Source: Novosphingobium sp. JCM 18896
Lineage (GTDB): Bacteria; Pseudomonadota; Alphaproteobacteria; Sphingomonadales; Sphingomonadaceae
Assembly: GCF_025938095.1 (NCBI RefSeq)
Contig: NZ_JAPCZF010000001.1
Location: 620,001 to 684,000 of the forward strand
DNA length: 64,000 nt
Reading direction: 5' to 3'
The notes below the pieces were generated by a model. The model worked only from the letters and a program-made list of their open reading frames with translations. It ran no database searches and was not told the DNA's origin. Of the stretch, positions 10,420 through 20,648 are shown one piece after another. Positions within the stretch are counted from its first letter, which is position 1. The number at the start of each line of letters is the position of its first letter. A program made the position numbers and the translations under genes.

Positions 10420-10692
10420 ATGAACAAAAACGATCTGATCGGCGCGGTCGCGGATACGAGCGGCCTGACGCGTAGCGATGCCACGAAGGCTGTCGAAGGC
10501 GTCTTCGAAGCCATCACCGGCGCGCTCAAGAAGGGCGACGAAGTGCGCCTCGTTGGTTTCGGTACGTTCTCTGTCGCCAAGCGCAAGGCCTCGACGGGCC
10601 GCAACCCCCGGACGGGCGAACCGATGAAGATCAAGGCTTCGTCGCAGCCGAAGTTCAAGGCCGGCAAGGGTCTCAAGGACGCGGTCAACTAA
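10420..10692 (+). CDS. hup: DNA-binding protein HU
   Basis: 90 residues beginning MNKNDLIGAVADTSGL. It carries the DNABII signature around GFGTFSVAKRKASTGRNPRTGE and the proline-tipped arm region. It works as a dimer that bends and compacts DNA. An AGGTAGGGGG purine tract precedes the ATG. The gene has its own candidate promoter and is closed by a terminator at 10754, so it appears monocistronic. The C-terminal third (MKIKASSQPKFKAGKGLKDAVN) matches HU-beta-like proteins rather than IHF. Confidence 0.96.
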   Translation: MNKNDLIGAVADTSGLTRSDATKAVEGVFEAITGALKKGDEVRLVGFGTFSVAKRKASTGRNPRTGEPMKIKASSQPKFKAGKGLKDAVN

Positions 10693-10753
10693 GCGTCCTA
10701 TCCGCGCGGCCGCCTCTCGCCGCGCCACAAGAATAAAACATTGGGAGTACCGG

Positions 10754-10784
10754 TGCCGCGTCTGACCCTCAGGCGCGGCATTTT
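10754..10784 (+). terminator. Rho-independent terminator after the HU gene
   Basis: A 12-bp stem TGCCGCGTCTGA/TCAGGCGCGGCA (one G-U) with a CCC loop, followed by TTTT. Confidence 0.85.
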
Positions 10785-10817
10785 CGTTTGAGCGCCATTT
10801 CGGCCTTTCCCTCCAAC

Positions 10818-10919
10818 CGTCGCCCCTGCGTAGGCAGGGGCCCATCTGACAGCGCGCTTCACGCGCCTCTCGTGTCAGACCGAAAGCTTGGTTGGGCCCC
10901 TGCCTGCGCAGGGGCGACG
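10818..10919. repeat. Inverted-pair palindromic repeat, copy C
   Basis: Left arm at 10818-10843 and right arm at 10892-10919 match copies A and B in inverted orientation. The spacer itself contains TCTGACA...TGTCAGA inverted ends, so the whole 102 bases can fold as one extended hairpin. It lies between the HU terminator and the convergent lipoprotein gene. Confidence 0.85.
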
Positions 10920-10947
10920 AGAAGTCAGGTGGGGCGGAGAAGAGCCG

Positions 10948-11781
10948 TTACGGGTTGCCCAGCTTGATCAGCGCGGTCGGTGCCGCCGGGGTGCGTAGGT
11001 TCACCGCCCAGTCGAGCTTCTGCCCGGCCGGATCGGGCTGCGGCCCTTCGTCGGTGTTGTTCGCCAGGATCGTGCCGTCGGTGCGCAAGGTGAAGGTGCC
11101 ATCCACCGGCGAGGGGGGCGGCATGTTGTCCTTCGCGCCCATCATCGAGCGGAACGGCTCGCCGCCCGCCGCCGGTGCGAAGCCGGGGGCGTCGACGCGC
11201 ACCGAACCGTCGTTACGCATGGCGATCTGGACGAAGGCGTTGGCCATCGGGAAGCGTTCGATCGTCGGGAAGGTGAAGTCGTGGTCGAGCCGGCCCGTGA
11301 TTGCGAAGTCGACGTCGAACAGCCCGTCGCCCTTGTAGTCGACGCGCTTCCAGCCGGCCTGTCGGCGCAGCCTTGCGGCGAGCTCTTCGGCCGCCTTGGG
11401 GCTGCTCGGATCGATCCCGCCGAGGATCGCGCGCATCGATTGCGCGTCCTGCTGCCGCTTCTCGGCCGAGCGCGCCTGCTCCTCTTCCCAGGCCTGCTTC
11501 TGCTTGGCCAGGTCCTCGTCGGTGCAGGGGCGCTCGTCGAAGGTGTCGTCCTTGTAGCAGGTCTCGGGCGTGAAGCTTGCCGGCGCCTTGTTCGCTTCCT
11601 CGGCCAGCTTGCTCAGCGCCAGCATGTGGATCTCGCCGGTATAGGCGAAGCTGAACTGCCCGTCCTTGCGCAGGTCGAGCGTCGAGGTGAACTTGCCCGG
11701 TGCGAACAGGCAGGCCGAAAGCAGCATGCTGATCAGCGCGATCAGCATGCCCCCGGTGCGCGGTGCGAAAATCGACTGCAT
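10948..11781 (-). CDS. Predicted outer- or inner-membrane lipoprotein of unknown function
   Basis: 277 residues. The N-terminal signal has a lipobox LLSAC, so the mature protein should be lipid-anchored at Cys about 24. Then come a beta-rich segment (FTSTLDLRKDGQFSFAYTGEI), a charged coiled-coil-like helix (DEDLAKQKQAWEEEQARS) and a C-terminal beta-rich part with DGSVRV and DGTFTLRTDGTI. The start at 11781 is supported by the signal peptide and an upstream GGGGGGATC purine tract. The gene lies 31 bases downstream of rlmB on the same strand, so they may be cotranscribed. No recognised domain. Confidence 0.85.
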   Translation of the reverse strand: MQSIFAPRTGGMLIALISMLLSACLFAPGKFTSTLDLRKDGQFSFAYTGEIHMLALSKLAEEANKAPASFTPETCYKDDTFDERPCTDEDLAKQKQAWEEEQARSAEKRQQDAQSMRAILGGIDPSSPKAAEELAARLRRQAGWKRVDYKGDGLFDVDFAITGRLDHDFTFPTIERFPMANAFVQIAMRNDGSVRVDAPGFAPAAGGEPFRSMMGAKDNMPPPSPVDGTFTLRTDGTILANNTDEGPQPDPAGQKLDWAVNLRTPAAPTALIKLGNP

Positions 11782-11812
11782 GAGAGATCCCCCCGTGGAG
11801 TGACTTCCCGCC

Positions 11813-12610
11813 TTATCGCGTGGCGACCGCATAGAGTGCAATGGCTGCTGCGTTCGACACGTTGAGGCTTTCCATCGCCTCGCTGATCGGCAGCCTGGCC
11901 AGCGCGTCGCAGTGCGCGGCGATGTTCTGGCGCATGCCTTCGCCCTCGGCACCGAGCACCAGCGCGACCGGGCCGGCGGGCAGGGCCTCGCCGAGCGTGG
12001 ACTTGGCTTCACCGGCCAAGCCGATTCGCCAGTACCCGGCCTCGGCGATCTCCTCGAGCGCGCGGGCTAGGTTCACCACGCGGACCCAGGGCACGATCTC
12101 GAGCGCGCCCGAGGCCGATTTCGCGACCACGCCCGATTCGGGCGGGGCATGGCGGTCCTGCGTGACGATCGCGCAGGCGTCGAAGGCCGCGGCCGAGCGC
12201 ATGATCGCGCCGACGTTGTGCGGATCGGTCACCTGGTCGAGAATCAGCAATGGCCGCGTGGGATCGCCTTCGAGCACGTCGCCGAGGAAAATGTCGTCGA
12301 GCGGCGCGCATTCGAGCACGAGCCCCTGGTGTGGCGCCTCGCGCGCCACCAGCCGGGCGAGATCGGCGCCTTGCGCATATTCGACGGGAAAGTTGGCGGG
12401 CAGTTCGCCGTCGAGCGATTCGATGCCTTCGCGCGTCGCCCAGAGCTTGTGATGCCGGCGCTCGGGATTCTTGAGCGCGGCTTCGACCGCATGGCGGCCC
12501 CAGAGGCGCACCTGGCCGCTGCTCGCGCGCCCGGAACCGCGGCCACCCTTCATCCGGCCGGCGCGTCCGCGCAGGGCTCGCTTCGGGCGGTCTTCTTTGC
12601 CGGCGCTCAT
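11813..12610 (-). CDS. rlmB: 23S rRNA 2'-O-methyltransferase RlmB-like (SpoU/TrmH family)
   Basis: 265 residues. A basic N-terminal tail (about 30 residues) leads to a substrate-binding domain (WGRHAVEAALKNP). The SPOUT methyltransferase follows, with its three motifs: DPHNVGAIMRSAAAF, VLGAEGEGM, and SLNVSNAAAIALY, which form the knot that binds S-adenosylmethionine. RlmB methylates G2251 of 23S rRNA; the assignment to that exact site is by family resemblance. The start at 12610 is preferred because longer frames run into the palindromic repeat. Confidence 0.9.
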   Translation of the reverse strand: MSAGKEDRPKRALRGRAGRMKGGRGSGRASSGQVRLWGRHAVEAALKNPERRHHKLWATREGIESLDGELPANFPVEYAQGADLARLVAREAPHQGLVLECAPLDDIFLGDVLEGDPTRPLLILDQVTDPHNVGAIMRSAAAFDACAIVTQDRHAPPESGVVAKSASGALEIVPWVRVVNLARALEEIAEAGYWRIGLAGEAKSTLGEALPAGPVALVLGAEGEGMRQNIAAHCDALARLPISEAMESLNVSNAAAIALYAVATR

Positions 12611-12648
12611 GTCATGTCCTTTTATATATGGTGTTAGACTTCGTCGAA

Positions 12649-12730
12649 GCGGCACCGGCCCGCGTCCCCACCCGACCCCCCAACGATAGTAGCCTGTGGG
12701 CGGTCGGGTGGGGGCGCGGGCCGGTGCCGC
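12649..12730. repeat. 82-bp palindromic repeat, copy 1
   Basis: Long inverted repeat with arms GCGGCACCGGCCCGCG... and ...CGCGGGCCGGTGCCGC, each about 30 bases with few mismatches, around a loop with CGATAGTA. A second copy of exactly the same length lies at 28441-28522, with the same arm and loop elements. It is intergenic, between rlmB and tRNA-Tyr. Confidence 0.9.
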
Positions 12731-12868
12731 AATCACGAAACATGACGCTCCTGCCAGTCGCCCCATTGACAGGCAAGGCTCGCTTCGCCATGAGCGCGCC
12801 TCTCGGCCGGAAGGCTCCCCTGTGGAGCCGCACGAAGCGGGGTTCTCCCCGCACCGGCAAACCGGTGT

Positions 12869-12954
12869 GGACAGGTGGCCGAGTGGTTAAAGGCAGCAGA
12901 CTGTAAATCTGCCCGTGCAAGCGTACGCTGGTTCGAATCCAGCCCTGTCCACCA
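12869..12954 (+). tRNA. tRNA-Tyr (anticodon GTA)
   Basis: An 86-base class II tRNA. The acceptor stem GGACAGG pairs with CCTGTCC. The anticodon loop CTGTAAA carries GTA. A long variable arm and T-arm GGTTCGAATCC are present, and the CCA end is encoded. Confidence 0.96.
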
Positions 12955-13129
12955 CCGACCTCTCCGCCCTCCGGGGCGATCTCCCTTCCGCGATCGTCGC
13001 CGGCTTGGCAGGTTTCCCGCGAGCTGCTAGGCCGCGCTAACGGGATCAAGCAACCTCCCGTCCAGGCCCCGTCGCCCAAGCGTTGCCTTGATCGTCCGCA
13101 GACTTGCGGATGAAAGGCATGAGGCGAAA

Positions 13130-14443
13130 GTGAGCGGCTTTTCCGAGAAACCCGATTTTTCCGAGCTGGTGCGGGTCTGCGCGCGCATCGGCTTTCTCAG
13201 TTTCGGCGGGCCCGCGGGCCAGATCGCGCTGATGCATCGCGAACTCGTCGAGGAGCGCGGCTGGGTCAGCGAGGCGCAGTATCTGCATGCGCTCAATTTC
13301 TGCCACCTGTTGCCCGGGCCCGAGGCGCAGCAACTGGCGACGTGGATCGGCTGGAAGCTGCACGGGCTGCGCGGCGGGCTGGCGGCCGGGATGCTCTTCG
13401 TCCTGCCCGGCGCCCTGGTCATTCTCGCGCTGTCGATGCTCTATGCCTGGTCGGCCCAGATCGACTGGTTCGCGGCGCTGTTCCTCGGGATCAAGGCGGC
13501 GGTGCTGGCGATCGTGGTGCAGGCGCTGATGCGAATCGCCGGCCGGGCGCTCAACACCCGCTTCAAGAAGGCGCTGGCGGTGGTCGCCTTCCTCGCGCTG
13601 TTCTTTCTCGATCTGCCGTTCCCGCTCGTCGTACTGGGCGCGGGGGCGATCGGCATGGCGGTCGCTGCGGCGCGGCCGGCCTGGCTGGCGCTCAAGCCTC
13701 TGGGCGATCCGCCGGCGGCAAGCCCGCGACCCTGGAGGCAGAGTGTCGCCGCGGTGCTCGTCTGGGGCGCGGCCTGGGCCTTGCCGATGGCTCTGGTGCT
13801 GCTCCTGCTCGGGCGCGATCACGTTCTCTGGCAGATCGGCCTGTTCTTCTCGCAGCTCGCGGTGGTCACCTTCGGCGGTGCCTATTCGGTGCTGGCCTAT
13901 ATGGCGCAGGAGGCGGTGCACGGCTTCGGCTGGCTGTCGGCGGGCGAGATGGCCGACGGGTTGGGCCTCGCCGAGACGACGCCGGGGCCGCTGATCATGG
14001 TCACGCAGTTCGTGGGCTATCTCGCCGCGTTCCGCGCGCCCGATCCGTTCACGCCGCTGGTCGCCGGAATCCTCGGCGCCGTGCTGACCACTTGGGTCAC
14101 CTTCGTGCCGTGCTTCCTTTGGATATTCGCACTGGCGCCGTGGATCGAGCGGCTCGAGCATGCGCGCCGCCTCAACGGCGGGCTCGCGGCTCTGACTTCG
14201 GCGGTGGTCGGCGTCATCGCCAATCTCAGCCTGTGGTTCCTGCTGCATGTGCTGTTCGCGCGGGTGGAGGAAGCGACGGCGGGGCCGCTGCGGCTCTATG
14301 TGCCCGATGCGTCGACCTTCGACTGGCGCGCCGCATTGCTGGCCCTGGTGGCCGCCGTGCTGATCTTCCGCTTCCGGCTCAACGTCATCAAGGTGCTCGC
14401 GCTGGCGGCGCTCGGCGGCCTGATTCTGTCGCGGATCGGCTGA
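13130..14443 (+). CDS. chrA: Chromate transporter family protein ChrA (two-domain)
   Basis: 437 residues with about twelve membrane helices in two homologous halves. Each half carries the CHR motif: FGGPAGQIALMHRELVEE near the N-terminus and FGGAYSVLAYMAQEAV in the middle, with PGP motifs (LLPGPEAQQL; TTPGPLIMV). Long-chain CHR proteins export chromate in several bacteria, but many homologues have no proven chromate role. The frame is open upstream to a TTG at 13088; the GTG at 13130, giving VSGFSEKPDFSELV, fits the family start better and has a purine-rich GAGGCGAAA upstream. It stands alone, with no chrB regulator nearby. Confidence 0.9.
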   Translation: MSGFSEKPDFSELVRVCARIGFLSFGGPAGQIALMHRELVEERGWVSEAQYLHALNFCHLLPGPEAQQLATWIGWKLHGLRGGLAAGMLFVLPGALVILALSMLYAWSAQIDWFAALFLGIKAAVLAIVVQALMRIAGRALNTRFKKALAVVAFLALFFLDLPFPLVVLGAGAIGMAVAAARPAWLALKPLGDPPAASPRPWRQSVAAVLVWGAAWALPMALVLLLLGRDHVLWQIGLFFSQLAVVTFGGAYSVLAYMAQEAVHGFGWLSAGEMADGLGLAETTPGPLIMVTQFVGYLAAFRAPDPFTPLVAGILGAVLTTWVTFVPCFLWIFALAPWIERLEHARRLNGGLAALTSAVVGVIANLSLWFLLHVLFARVEEATAGPLRLYVPDASTFDWRAALLALVAAVLIFRFRLNVIKVLALAALGGLILSRIG

Positions 14444-14481
14444 CCTGGACGGCGCGGCGAAGGCTCGCGGTCCCAAAAGAA

Positions 14482-14505
14482 GCCCCGCTCGATCGGGCGG
14501 GGCTA
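14482..14505. terminator. Hairpin after chrA (possible terminator)
   Basis: Stem AGCCCCGC/GCGGGGCT with an 8-base loop, about 40 bases after chrA. A second hairpin (CGAGGG/CCCTCG) follows at about 14513-14533. There is no clear T-tract on the plus strand (the minus strand reads TTCTTTT), so termination is uncertain. Nothing else is recognised in 14534-14734 before psd. Confidence 0.4.
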
Positions 14506-14734
14506 AAGGGACGAGGGGCTGTTCTTCCCTCGGGGTCGTGCCGCGCCGGTTATATGTGGGGTGCGCGGCAGGAGTATAACGCGCGAACGACGGTTTTGTG
14601 TCCACCAGGCGGCATATTGGCGGTGGTTTACGGTCCGTATTGGCGGCGGGCGGAGGGATCCGAGGAGGCTTCTCCCGTGCCAAGTCACGGGCCGCGCTTG
14701 GCAATCGCGCGGGCACTACCTAATAACCCCCGCC

Positions 14735-15484
14735 ATGGCAGGTGAAATTCTCGACAATCAGGGCCGCGGTGAAGCCAGCTGGCGCTGGCCCGCAATCCAT
14801 CCCGAAGCACGCAAGTTCGCGGCGATCGCGGCCGTGCTCTGCGCACTGTTCGCGTTCCTCGCATGGGAGACCATCGCCTGGCCGATGGGCCTGCTGGTGT
14901 TCTGTATCTGCGCCTTCTTCCGCGATCCGCAACGCGTCACGCCGCAGGGCGATCGCTACATCGTCGCGCCGGCCGACGGTCTGGTGACCTTGATCCAGAA
15001 GGTGCCGCCGCCGCGCGAGCTGACGATCGACGACGGCTCGGCCGCCGCGCGGCTCGGCGAGGCGCCGGTCACGCGCATCTCGATCTTCATGTCGGTGTTC
15101 GACGTCCACATCAATCGCGCCCCGATCGGCGGGACCGTGCGCCGCGTGATCTACATTCCCGGCCGCTTCCTCAACGCCGATCTCGACAAGGCCAGCGAGG
15201 AGAACGAGCGCCAGCACATTCTGATCGAGCGCGGGGACGGTACCGCGATCGGCTTCACCCAGATCGCCGGCCTCGTCGCGCGTCGTATCGTGCCCTTCGT
15301 CAAGCCGGGCGACATGCTCGCGGCCGGCCAGAGGGTCGGCCTGATCCGCTTCGGCAGCCGGGTCGACGTCTACCTGCCCGAAGGCACCGATTCGCGTGTG
15401 CTGCTCGGCCAGAAGATCGTTGCGGGCGAGACCATCCTCGCCGAGATCGGCCAGGCCGGGACGGTCGAGGGGGTCATGCAGTGA
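14735..15484 (+). CDS. psd: Phosphatidylserine decarboxylase (short alphaproteobacterial type)
   Basis: 249 residues. An N-terminal hydrophobic region (about residues 30-60) anchors the enzyme in the inner membrane. Then come FRDPQR, APADG, and the core [15 protein letters not shown]. The self-cleavage site is GS in [12 protein letters not shown], where the serine becomes the pyruvoyl cofactor. It converts phosphatidylserine to phosphatidylethanolamine. Its TGA overlaps the GTG start of pssA (GTGA), so the two consecutive pathway enzymes are translationally coupled. Confidence 0.95.
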   Translation: MAGEILDNQGRGEASWRWPAIHPEARKFAAIAAVLCALFAFLAWETIAWPMGLLVFCICAFFRDPQRVTPQGDRYIVAPADGLVTLIQKVPPPRELTIDDGSAAARLGEAPVTRISIFMSVFDVHINRAPIGGTVRRVIYIPGRFLNADLDKASEENERQHILIERGDGTAIGFTQIAGLVARRIVPFVKPGDMLAAGQRVGLIRFGSRVDVYLPEGTDSRVLLGQKIVAGETILAEIGQAGTVEGVMQ

Positions 15485-16290
15485 CAGAACCCGACCCGCG
15501 CCAGCCCGGATCGCGCCGTCTGCGCGGCGGGCTGACCTTGCGGGCCATGGTGCCGAACGCGATCACCGCGGCGGCGCTCTGCGTCGGGCTCACCGGCATC
15601 CGTTTCGCCATCGCGCGCGATTTCGAGCAGGCGGTACAACTGGTCATCCTCGCCGGCGTGCTCGACGGCATCGACGGCCGCGCCGCGCGGCTGCTCAACG
15701 CGCAGTCGCGCTTCGGCGCCGAGCTCGACAGCCTTGCCGATTCGATCTCGTTCGGCGTGGCGCCGGCGCTGATCATCTATCTGTGGACCCTGCAGTCGCT
15801 GCCCAGCGTCGGCTGGTTCGCCGCGCTGGCTTTCGCGATCTGCTGCGTGCTGCGCCTTGCGCGGTTCAATGCGCGCATCGATTCGGAAAACCAGCCGCAC
15901 AAGTCGGCGGGTTTCCTCACCGGCGTGCCCGCGCCGGTCGGGGCGGGGCTGGCCTTTCTGCCGATGTACCTGTGGCTGGCAACGGGCCATTCCGAGATAT
16001 TCGCCTCGCCGATCCTGGTCGGTATCTGGCTGGCACTGATCGCCTTCCTGATGATCTCGAGCGTACCGACCCTATCCTGGGGCAAGCTGCGGCCGCGCCG
16101 TAACATCCGGCTCGAGATGATCGCGCTGGCGGGCCTCGTGGTTGCCGCGCTGGTCACCGAGCCCTGGCTCACTCTGGTGGTGATCTGCGCAGCCTATCTG
16201 CTGCTCATTCCGATCGGTCTGTTCAACTACCTGCGGATCAAGCGGCAGCGGGGAGAGCGGAACGCGAAGGATTCGCCCGCGCCGCTGTGA
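15481..16290 (+). CDS. pssA: CDP-diacylglycerol-serine O-phosphatidyltransferase
   Basis: 269 residues with multiple membrane helices. The CDP-alcohol phosphotransferase signature appears as [27 protein letters not shown], containing the DGx2ARx8Gx3Dx3D pattern. It makes phosphatidylserine from CDP-diacylglycerol and serine, feeding psd directly upstream. The GTG start at 15481 overlaps the psd stop. The last 53 bases overlap the tail of the convergent small membrane protein gene. Confidence 0.95.
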   Translation: MTEPDPRQPGSRRLRGGLTLRAMVPNAITAAALCVGLTGIRFAIARDFEQAVQLVILAGVLDGIDGRAARLLNAQSRFGAELDSLADSISFGVAPALIIYLWTLQSLPSVGWFAALAFAICCVLRLARFNARIDSENQPHKSAGFLTGVPAPVGAGLAFLPMYLWLATGHSEIFASPILVGIWLALIAFLMISSVPTLSWGKLRPRRNIRLEMIALAGLVVAALVTEPWLTLVVICAAYLLLIPIGLFNYLRIKRQRGERNAKDSPAPL

Positions 16291-16492
16291 ACTGCGGGCG
16301 AAGCACGGTGGCCGTGCTGCGCACCTTGATCTCGTCGATGGTCACGCGAACTTCGCGCCATTCGCTGAAAGCTTTGACTTCACGACGCAGGGCGAGCGCG
16401 CCGTGGCCGTAACGGCGCCAGGTGCCGGCGATCGTACCGGCGGCCAGGAGGGCCGAGGCGGTGAACAGCGTCGTCAGGAGAATTGCAAGCAT
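16238..16492 (-). CDS. Small membrane-anchored protein (84 aa)
   Basis: One N-terminal membrane helix (LAILLTTLFTASALLAAGT) is followed by a short cytoplasmic part with LRREVKAFSEWREVRVTIDE and a basic tail. The start at 16492 places the helix at the N-terminus; an AAGGG lies about 10 bases upstream. Its 3' end overlaps pssA tail-to-tail by 53 bases. Its layout resembles the gene at 16729-16995 (helix, then a Leu-Arg-rich stretch, then E-V-R-V/L-T-I/L), suggesting distant paralogues. Function unknown. Confidence 0.6.
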   Translation of the reverse strand: MLAILLTTLFTASALLAAGTIAGTWRRYGHGALALRREVKAFSEWREVRVTIDEIKVRSTATVLRPQFTAARANPSRSALPAAA

Positions 16493-16728
16493 CTCGAAAA
16501 CCCTTCGCCTCGGCACTCCGCGGTTGCGGAAGTGGAATATCGTGGGGATAACCGGAGCAGAACCGGTTATGTTCCTGATGAGACAAATATGTTCTCGTTT
16601 TGTTCTGACGGTCAAGCGGATTTTGCGTTGTCTTGCGCTTTTGTCGCGGTGGCCTGAGGTCTATCCCGAAAATTCAATGACTTGATTGCGCAGCCTATCG
16701 GTACTGCGCCGACGGTAAGTCGCCGTCT

Positions 16729-16995
16729 TCAGGCGGCAGCGCGACGCGGCGAGAGTCCGCCGAGGCGGTGGGTAACGGGCTTGGGGCCGCGGTGATGGCG
16801 CAGCGGGCTGCGTGGGATGCGAGCCAGCACGCGATGCTCGCGCAGGGTCAAGCGGACCTCTTCGGTGGGGACGGGCTGACGCAGCGCCGCCCGAAGATCC
16901 GCCAGAGGGGCGAGCGCGCCGCGGAAGCTCATGGCGATCGCGCCAACGGCCAGCGCCCCAAGAGCCGCGAACATGAAATCGAACAACACGGACAT
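16729..16995 (-). CDS. Small membrane-anchored protein (88 aa)
   Basis: MSVLFDFMFAALGALAVGAIAM forms one membrane helix, followed by an amphipathic stretch (LADLRAALRQPVPTEEVRLTLREH) and a basic tail rich in Arg and His. A good ribosome binding site (AAAGGAG) lies upstream of the start at 16995. It precedes the similarly built gene at 16238-16492 on the same strand with a 236-base gap. No known domain; function unknown. Confidence 0.65.
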   Translation of the reverse strand: MSVLFDFMFAALGALAVGAIAMSFRGALAPLADLRAALRQPVPTEEVRLTLREHRVLARIPRSPLRHHRGPKPVTHRLGGLSPRRAAA

Positions 16996-17365
16996 GGACC
17001 TGCTCCTTTGCCTGCCCCCGATTTGCCCCCGTGCTGTGCCCTAACCTGTGGAAAAACCTGTTCGAAACCTGTGTCTGAGCTCTAGCACGGGAATTACTTA
17101 GGTAAAACTACTAAGAAGCGGAAAGGATGCGTTAAGGCCTTGATCGCGCGCAAATTCCTGCGTCCGGCGCGCTTTTTGCCCGAAATTGGGGCTGGCTTTG
17201 CGCGGTAAATCGGACTAAGGGCGCCGCTTCCGCAGGTTGCCTGTTCCCATTCCGGGGGCAGGGCCAGGCGGAAATCCACATGGGAAGCATCACATACCGG
17301 TGCCGCAGCGGGCCCTTCCGCACGGTTCCAGCTTCCCAGAGGTCCAACCGGAAAGGAATTATCCT
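16996..17365 (+). other. Intergenic region and leader of rpsB
   Basis: 370 bases without a gene. The distal half should be the rpsB 5' leader. In other bacteria this leader carries the structure through which S2 represses its own operon. Possible pairing exists around 17300-17350 (CGGGCCCTTCCGCACGG; CCAACCGG), but I cannot establish a conserved fold or a clear promoter by eye. Confidence 0.35.
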
Positions 17366-18133
<768 letters not shown>

Positions 18134-18231
18134 TGATGATGGCCGCTTCGCCGCGGCTGTCATGAAGTTGTCGCGCTCCGGGCCCACGGGCCCGGGCGCA
18201 TCACAAGCATTTCTACAAGAGGAAATCCGCA

Positions 18232-19158
18232 ATGGCTTACACCGCCACTGACGTGAAGAACCTGCGCGAGCGCACCGGCGCCGGCATGATGGACTGCAAG
18301 AAGGCTCTCGACGAGACCGGCGGCGACATGGAAGCCGCCGTCGACAGCCTGCGCGCCAAGGGCCTCGCCGCCGTCGCCAAGAAGTCCAGCCGCACCGCGG
18401 CCGAGGGCCTGGTCGGCGTCGCCGTTGCCGGCACCAAGGGCGTTGCCGTCGAGGTGAACTCGGAAACCGACTTCGTCGCCAAGAACGAGCAGTTCCAGGA
18501 CTTCGTGCGCAAGACCACGCAGGTCGCGCTCGAGACCGGCACGTCGGACGTCGAAGCCCTGAAGGCTGCCGCCTATCCCGACGGCGGCACGGTCGCCGAC
18601 ACGCTGACCAACAACGTCGCGACGATCGGTGAGAACCAGCAGGTTCGCCGCATCAAGCAGGTCGCCGTGTCGCAGGGCATCGTCGTGCCCTACATGCACA
18701 ACGCCGCTGCGCCGAACCTCGGCAAGATCGGCGTGCTCGTCGCGCTCGAATCGGAGGCCGGTGCCGACGTGCTCGAGCCGCTGGGCAAGCAGATCGCCAT
18801 GCACATCGCCGCGGCGTTCCCGCTGGCGCTGAACGCCGAGGATCTCGACGCCGACACCCTGGCCCGCGAGCGCAAGATCGCGGCCGAGAAGGCGGCCGAA
18901 AGCGGCAAGCCCGCCGAGGTCCAGGCCAAGATGGTCGACGGCGCCGTGGCCAAGTACGCCAAGGACAACGCGCTGCTCTCGCAGCTGTTCGTCATCGACA
19001 ACAAGACCCCGATCGCCCAGGTCGTCGAGCAGGCCGGCAAGGCCGCTGGCACCAAGATCGTGCTCAAGGACTATGTCCGCTTCCAGCTCGGTGAAGGCAT
19101 CGAGAAGGAAGTCAGCGACTTCGCGGCAGAAGTTGCCGCCGCGGCCGGTCTGAACTGA
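18232..19158 (+). CDS. tsf: Elongation factor Ts
   Basis: 308 residues. The N-terminal UBA-like domain reads [25 protein letters not shown]. The core contains the TDFVAKN motif ([16 protein letters not shown]), whose residues insert into EF-Tu to expel GDP. It is the nucleotide exchange factor of EF-Tu. The length is typical for the alphaproteobacterial form. It is followed by a terminator at 19226, so rpsB-tsf forms one unit, apart from pyrH. Confidence 0.98.
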   Translation: MAYTATDVKNLRERTGAGMMDCKKALDETGGDMEAAVDSLRAKGLAAVAKKSSRTAAEGLVGVAVAGTKGVAVEVNSETDFVAKNEQFQDFVRKTTQVALETGTSDVEALKAAAYPDGGTVADTLTNNVATIGENQQVRRIKQVAVSQGIVVPYMHNAAAPNLGKIGVLVALESEAGADVLEPLGKQIAMHIAAAFPLALNAEDLDADTLARERKIAAEKAAESGKPAEVQAKMVDGAVAKYAKDNALLSQLFVIDNKTPIAQVVEQAGKAAGTKIVLKDYVRFQLGEGIEKEVSDFAAEVAAAAGLN

Positions 19159-19225
19159 TCGCGCACCCTCTCCGTTCCGCTGCGGCGGGACGGGGAGGGG
19201 CCATCGGGCCCTGCGGGGTCCGTCG

Positions 19226-19257
19226 CCTCCCTCGCGCTGCGCCAGGGAGGATTTTTT
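19226..19257 (+). terminator. Rho-independent terminator after tsf
   Basis: Stem CCTCCC/GGGAGG with a 13-base GC-rich loop, followed by ATTTTTT. It closes the rpsB-tsf unit. Confidence 0.8.
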
Positions 19258-19335
19258 ACGCCCAGCGCGCACTTGGCAGCCTCCCGCTTAGGGCTATAAG
19301 GGCCGCCTTCCCGCCAAACGGACGCTTTCGCACCC

Positions 19336-20058
19336 ATGAGTTCGCCCAGCTACAAACGCATCCTGCTCAAGCTCTCCGGCGAGGTGCTGATGGGGAACCA
19401 GCAGTTCGGCATCGATTCCGATTTCGTCGCCGAACTGGCCAAGGAAGTGAAGGCGGCCAAGGATACCGGGCTCGAGATCTGCCTCGTCATCGGTGGTGGC
19501 AACATCTTCCGCGGCATGGCCGGTGCGGCCAAGGGCATGGACCGCGCCCAGGCCGACTACATGGGCATGCTGGCGACGGTGATGAACGCTCTGGCTATGC
19601 AGAATGCGCTCGAACAGCTCGGCGTGCAGACGCGCGTGCAGTCGGCCGTGCAGATGGACGCGGTCTGCGAGCCGGTGATCCGCCGCCGCGCTGAGCGTCA
19701 CCTCGAAAAGGGCCGCGTGGTGATCTTCGCCGCGGGTGTCGGCGCGCCTTACTTCACCACCGACAGCGGGGCTGCGCTGCGCGCCGCCGAGATGCGCTGC
19801 GACGCGCTGCTCAAGGGCACCAGCGTCGATGGTGTCTACGATGCCGATCCCAAGACGAACCCCGACGCGAAGCGTTATGATTCCGTCGATTACGATACGG
19901 TCCTGGCGGATAACCTGAAGGTCATGGACGCCTCGGCCGTGGCGCTGTGCCGCGACAACAACATTCCGATCGTCGTGTTCTCGATCCGCGAGAAGGGCAA
20001 CCTCGCCCGCGTTCTCGCCGGTGAGGGCGTGCAGACGATCGTGCAGAAGGGAGCCTGA
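19336..20058 (+). CDS. pyrH: UMP kinase
   Basis: 240 residues of the amino acid kinase fold: [24 protein letters not shown], a central [13 protein letters not shown] helix, and [18 protein letters not shown]. It phosphorylates UMP to UDP and is a hexamer, usually inhibited by UTP. frr follows 2 bases after its stop, so they are cotranscribed. Confidence 0.97.
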   Translation: MSSPSYKRILLKLSGEVLMGNQQFGIDSDFVAELAKEVKAAKDTGLEICLVIGGGNIFRGMAGAAKGMDRAQADYMGMLATVMNALAMQNALEQLGVQTRVQSAVQMDAVCEPVIRRRAERHLEKGRVVIFAAGVGAPYFTTDSGAALRAAEMRCDALLKGTSVDGVYDADPKTNPDAKRYDSVDYDTVLADNLKVMDASAVALCRDNNIPIVVFSIREKGNLARVLAGEGVQTIVQKGA

Positions 20059-20060
20059 AC

Positions 20061-20618
20061 ATGGCCAAGTACGACAAGGCGGATCTCGAACGCCGCATGA
20101 AGGGCGCCGTGGAATCGCTGCGCAGCGACCTTTCCGGTCTGCGCACGGGCCGTGCCAACACCGCGCTGCTCGATCCGATCACGGTCGAGGTCTATGGCGC
20201 GATGATGCCGCTCAACCAGGTCGCGACCGTCTCCGCGCCCGAGCCGCGGCTGCTGTCGGTGCAGGTCTGGGACAAGTCGAACGTGACCCCGGTGGAGAAG
20301 GCGATCCGCTCGGCCGGGCTCGGCCTGAACCCGATCAACGACGGCAACAACATCCGTTTGCCGATCCCCGATCTGACCGAAGAGCGTCGCAAGGAACTTG
20401 CCAAGCTTGCGCACCAATATGCTGAAAAGGCTCGTGTTGCCATTCGCAACGTCCGCCGCGACGGCATGGACGCACTCAAGGCCGACGAAAACAAGAAGGA
20501 AATCTCGGAAGACGAGCGCAAGCGCGGTGAGACCGAGGTGCAGAAGCTGACCGACGAGCAGATCAAGGCGCTCGACGAGGTAGCGGCGCAGAAGGAAAAA
20601 GAAATCCTCTCCCAGTGA
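20061..20618 (+). CDS. frr: Ribosome recycling factor
   Basis: 185 residues, the usual RRF length. The N-terminal long-helix segment contains [14 protein letters not shown], then the beta domain ([29 protein letters not shown]) and a return helix rich in Glu/Lys ending EKEILSQ. With EF-G it splits the post-termination ribosome. It lies directly after pyrH and 30 bases before uppS. Confidence 0.98.
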   Translation: MAKYDKADLERRMKGAVESLRSDLSGLRTGRANTALLDPITVEVYGAMMPLNQVATVSAPEPRLLSVQVWDKSNVTPVEKAIRSAGLGLNPINDGNNIRLPIPDLTEERRKELAKLAHQYAEKARVAIRNVRRDGMDALKADENKKEISEDERKRGETEVQKLTDEQIKALDEVAAQKEKEILSQ

Positions 20619-20648
20619 GGCCAGGTTCGGCACAGATCGGGGGAGGGC

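Noticed and set aside
12612..13079. Minus-strand frame of 155 codons with GWIRTSVRLHGQIYSLLP
   Set aside because: It is the antisense translation of tRNA-Tyr and the 82-bp palindrome, a known source of spurious protein entries.
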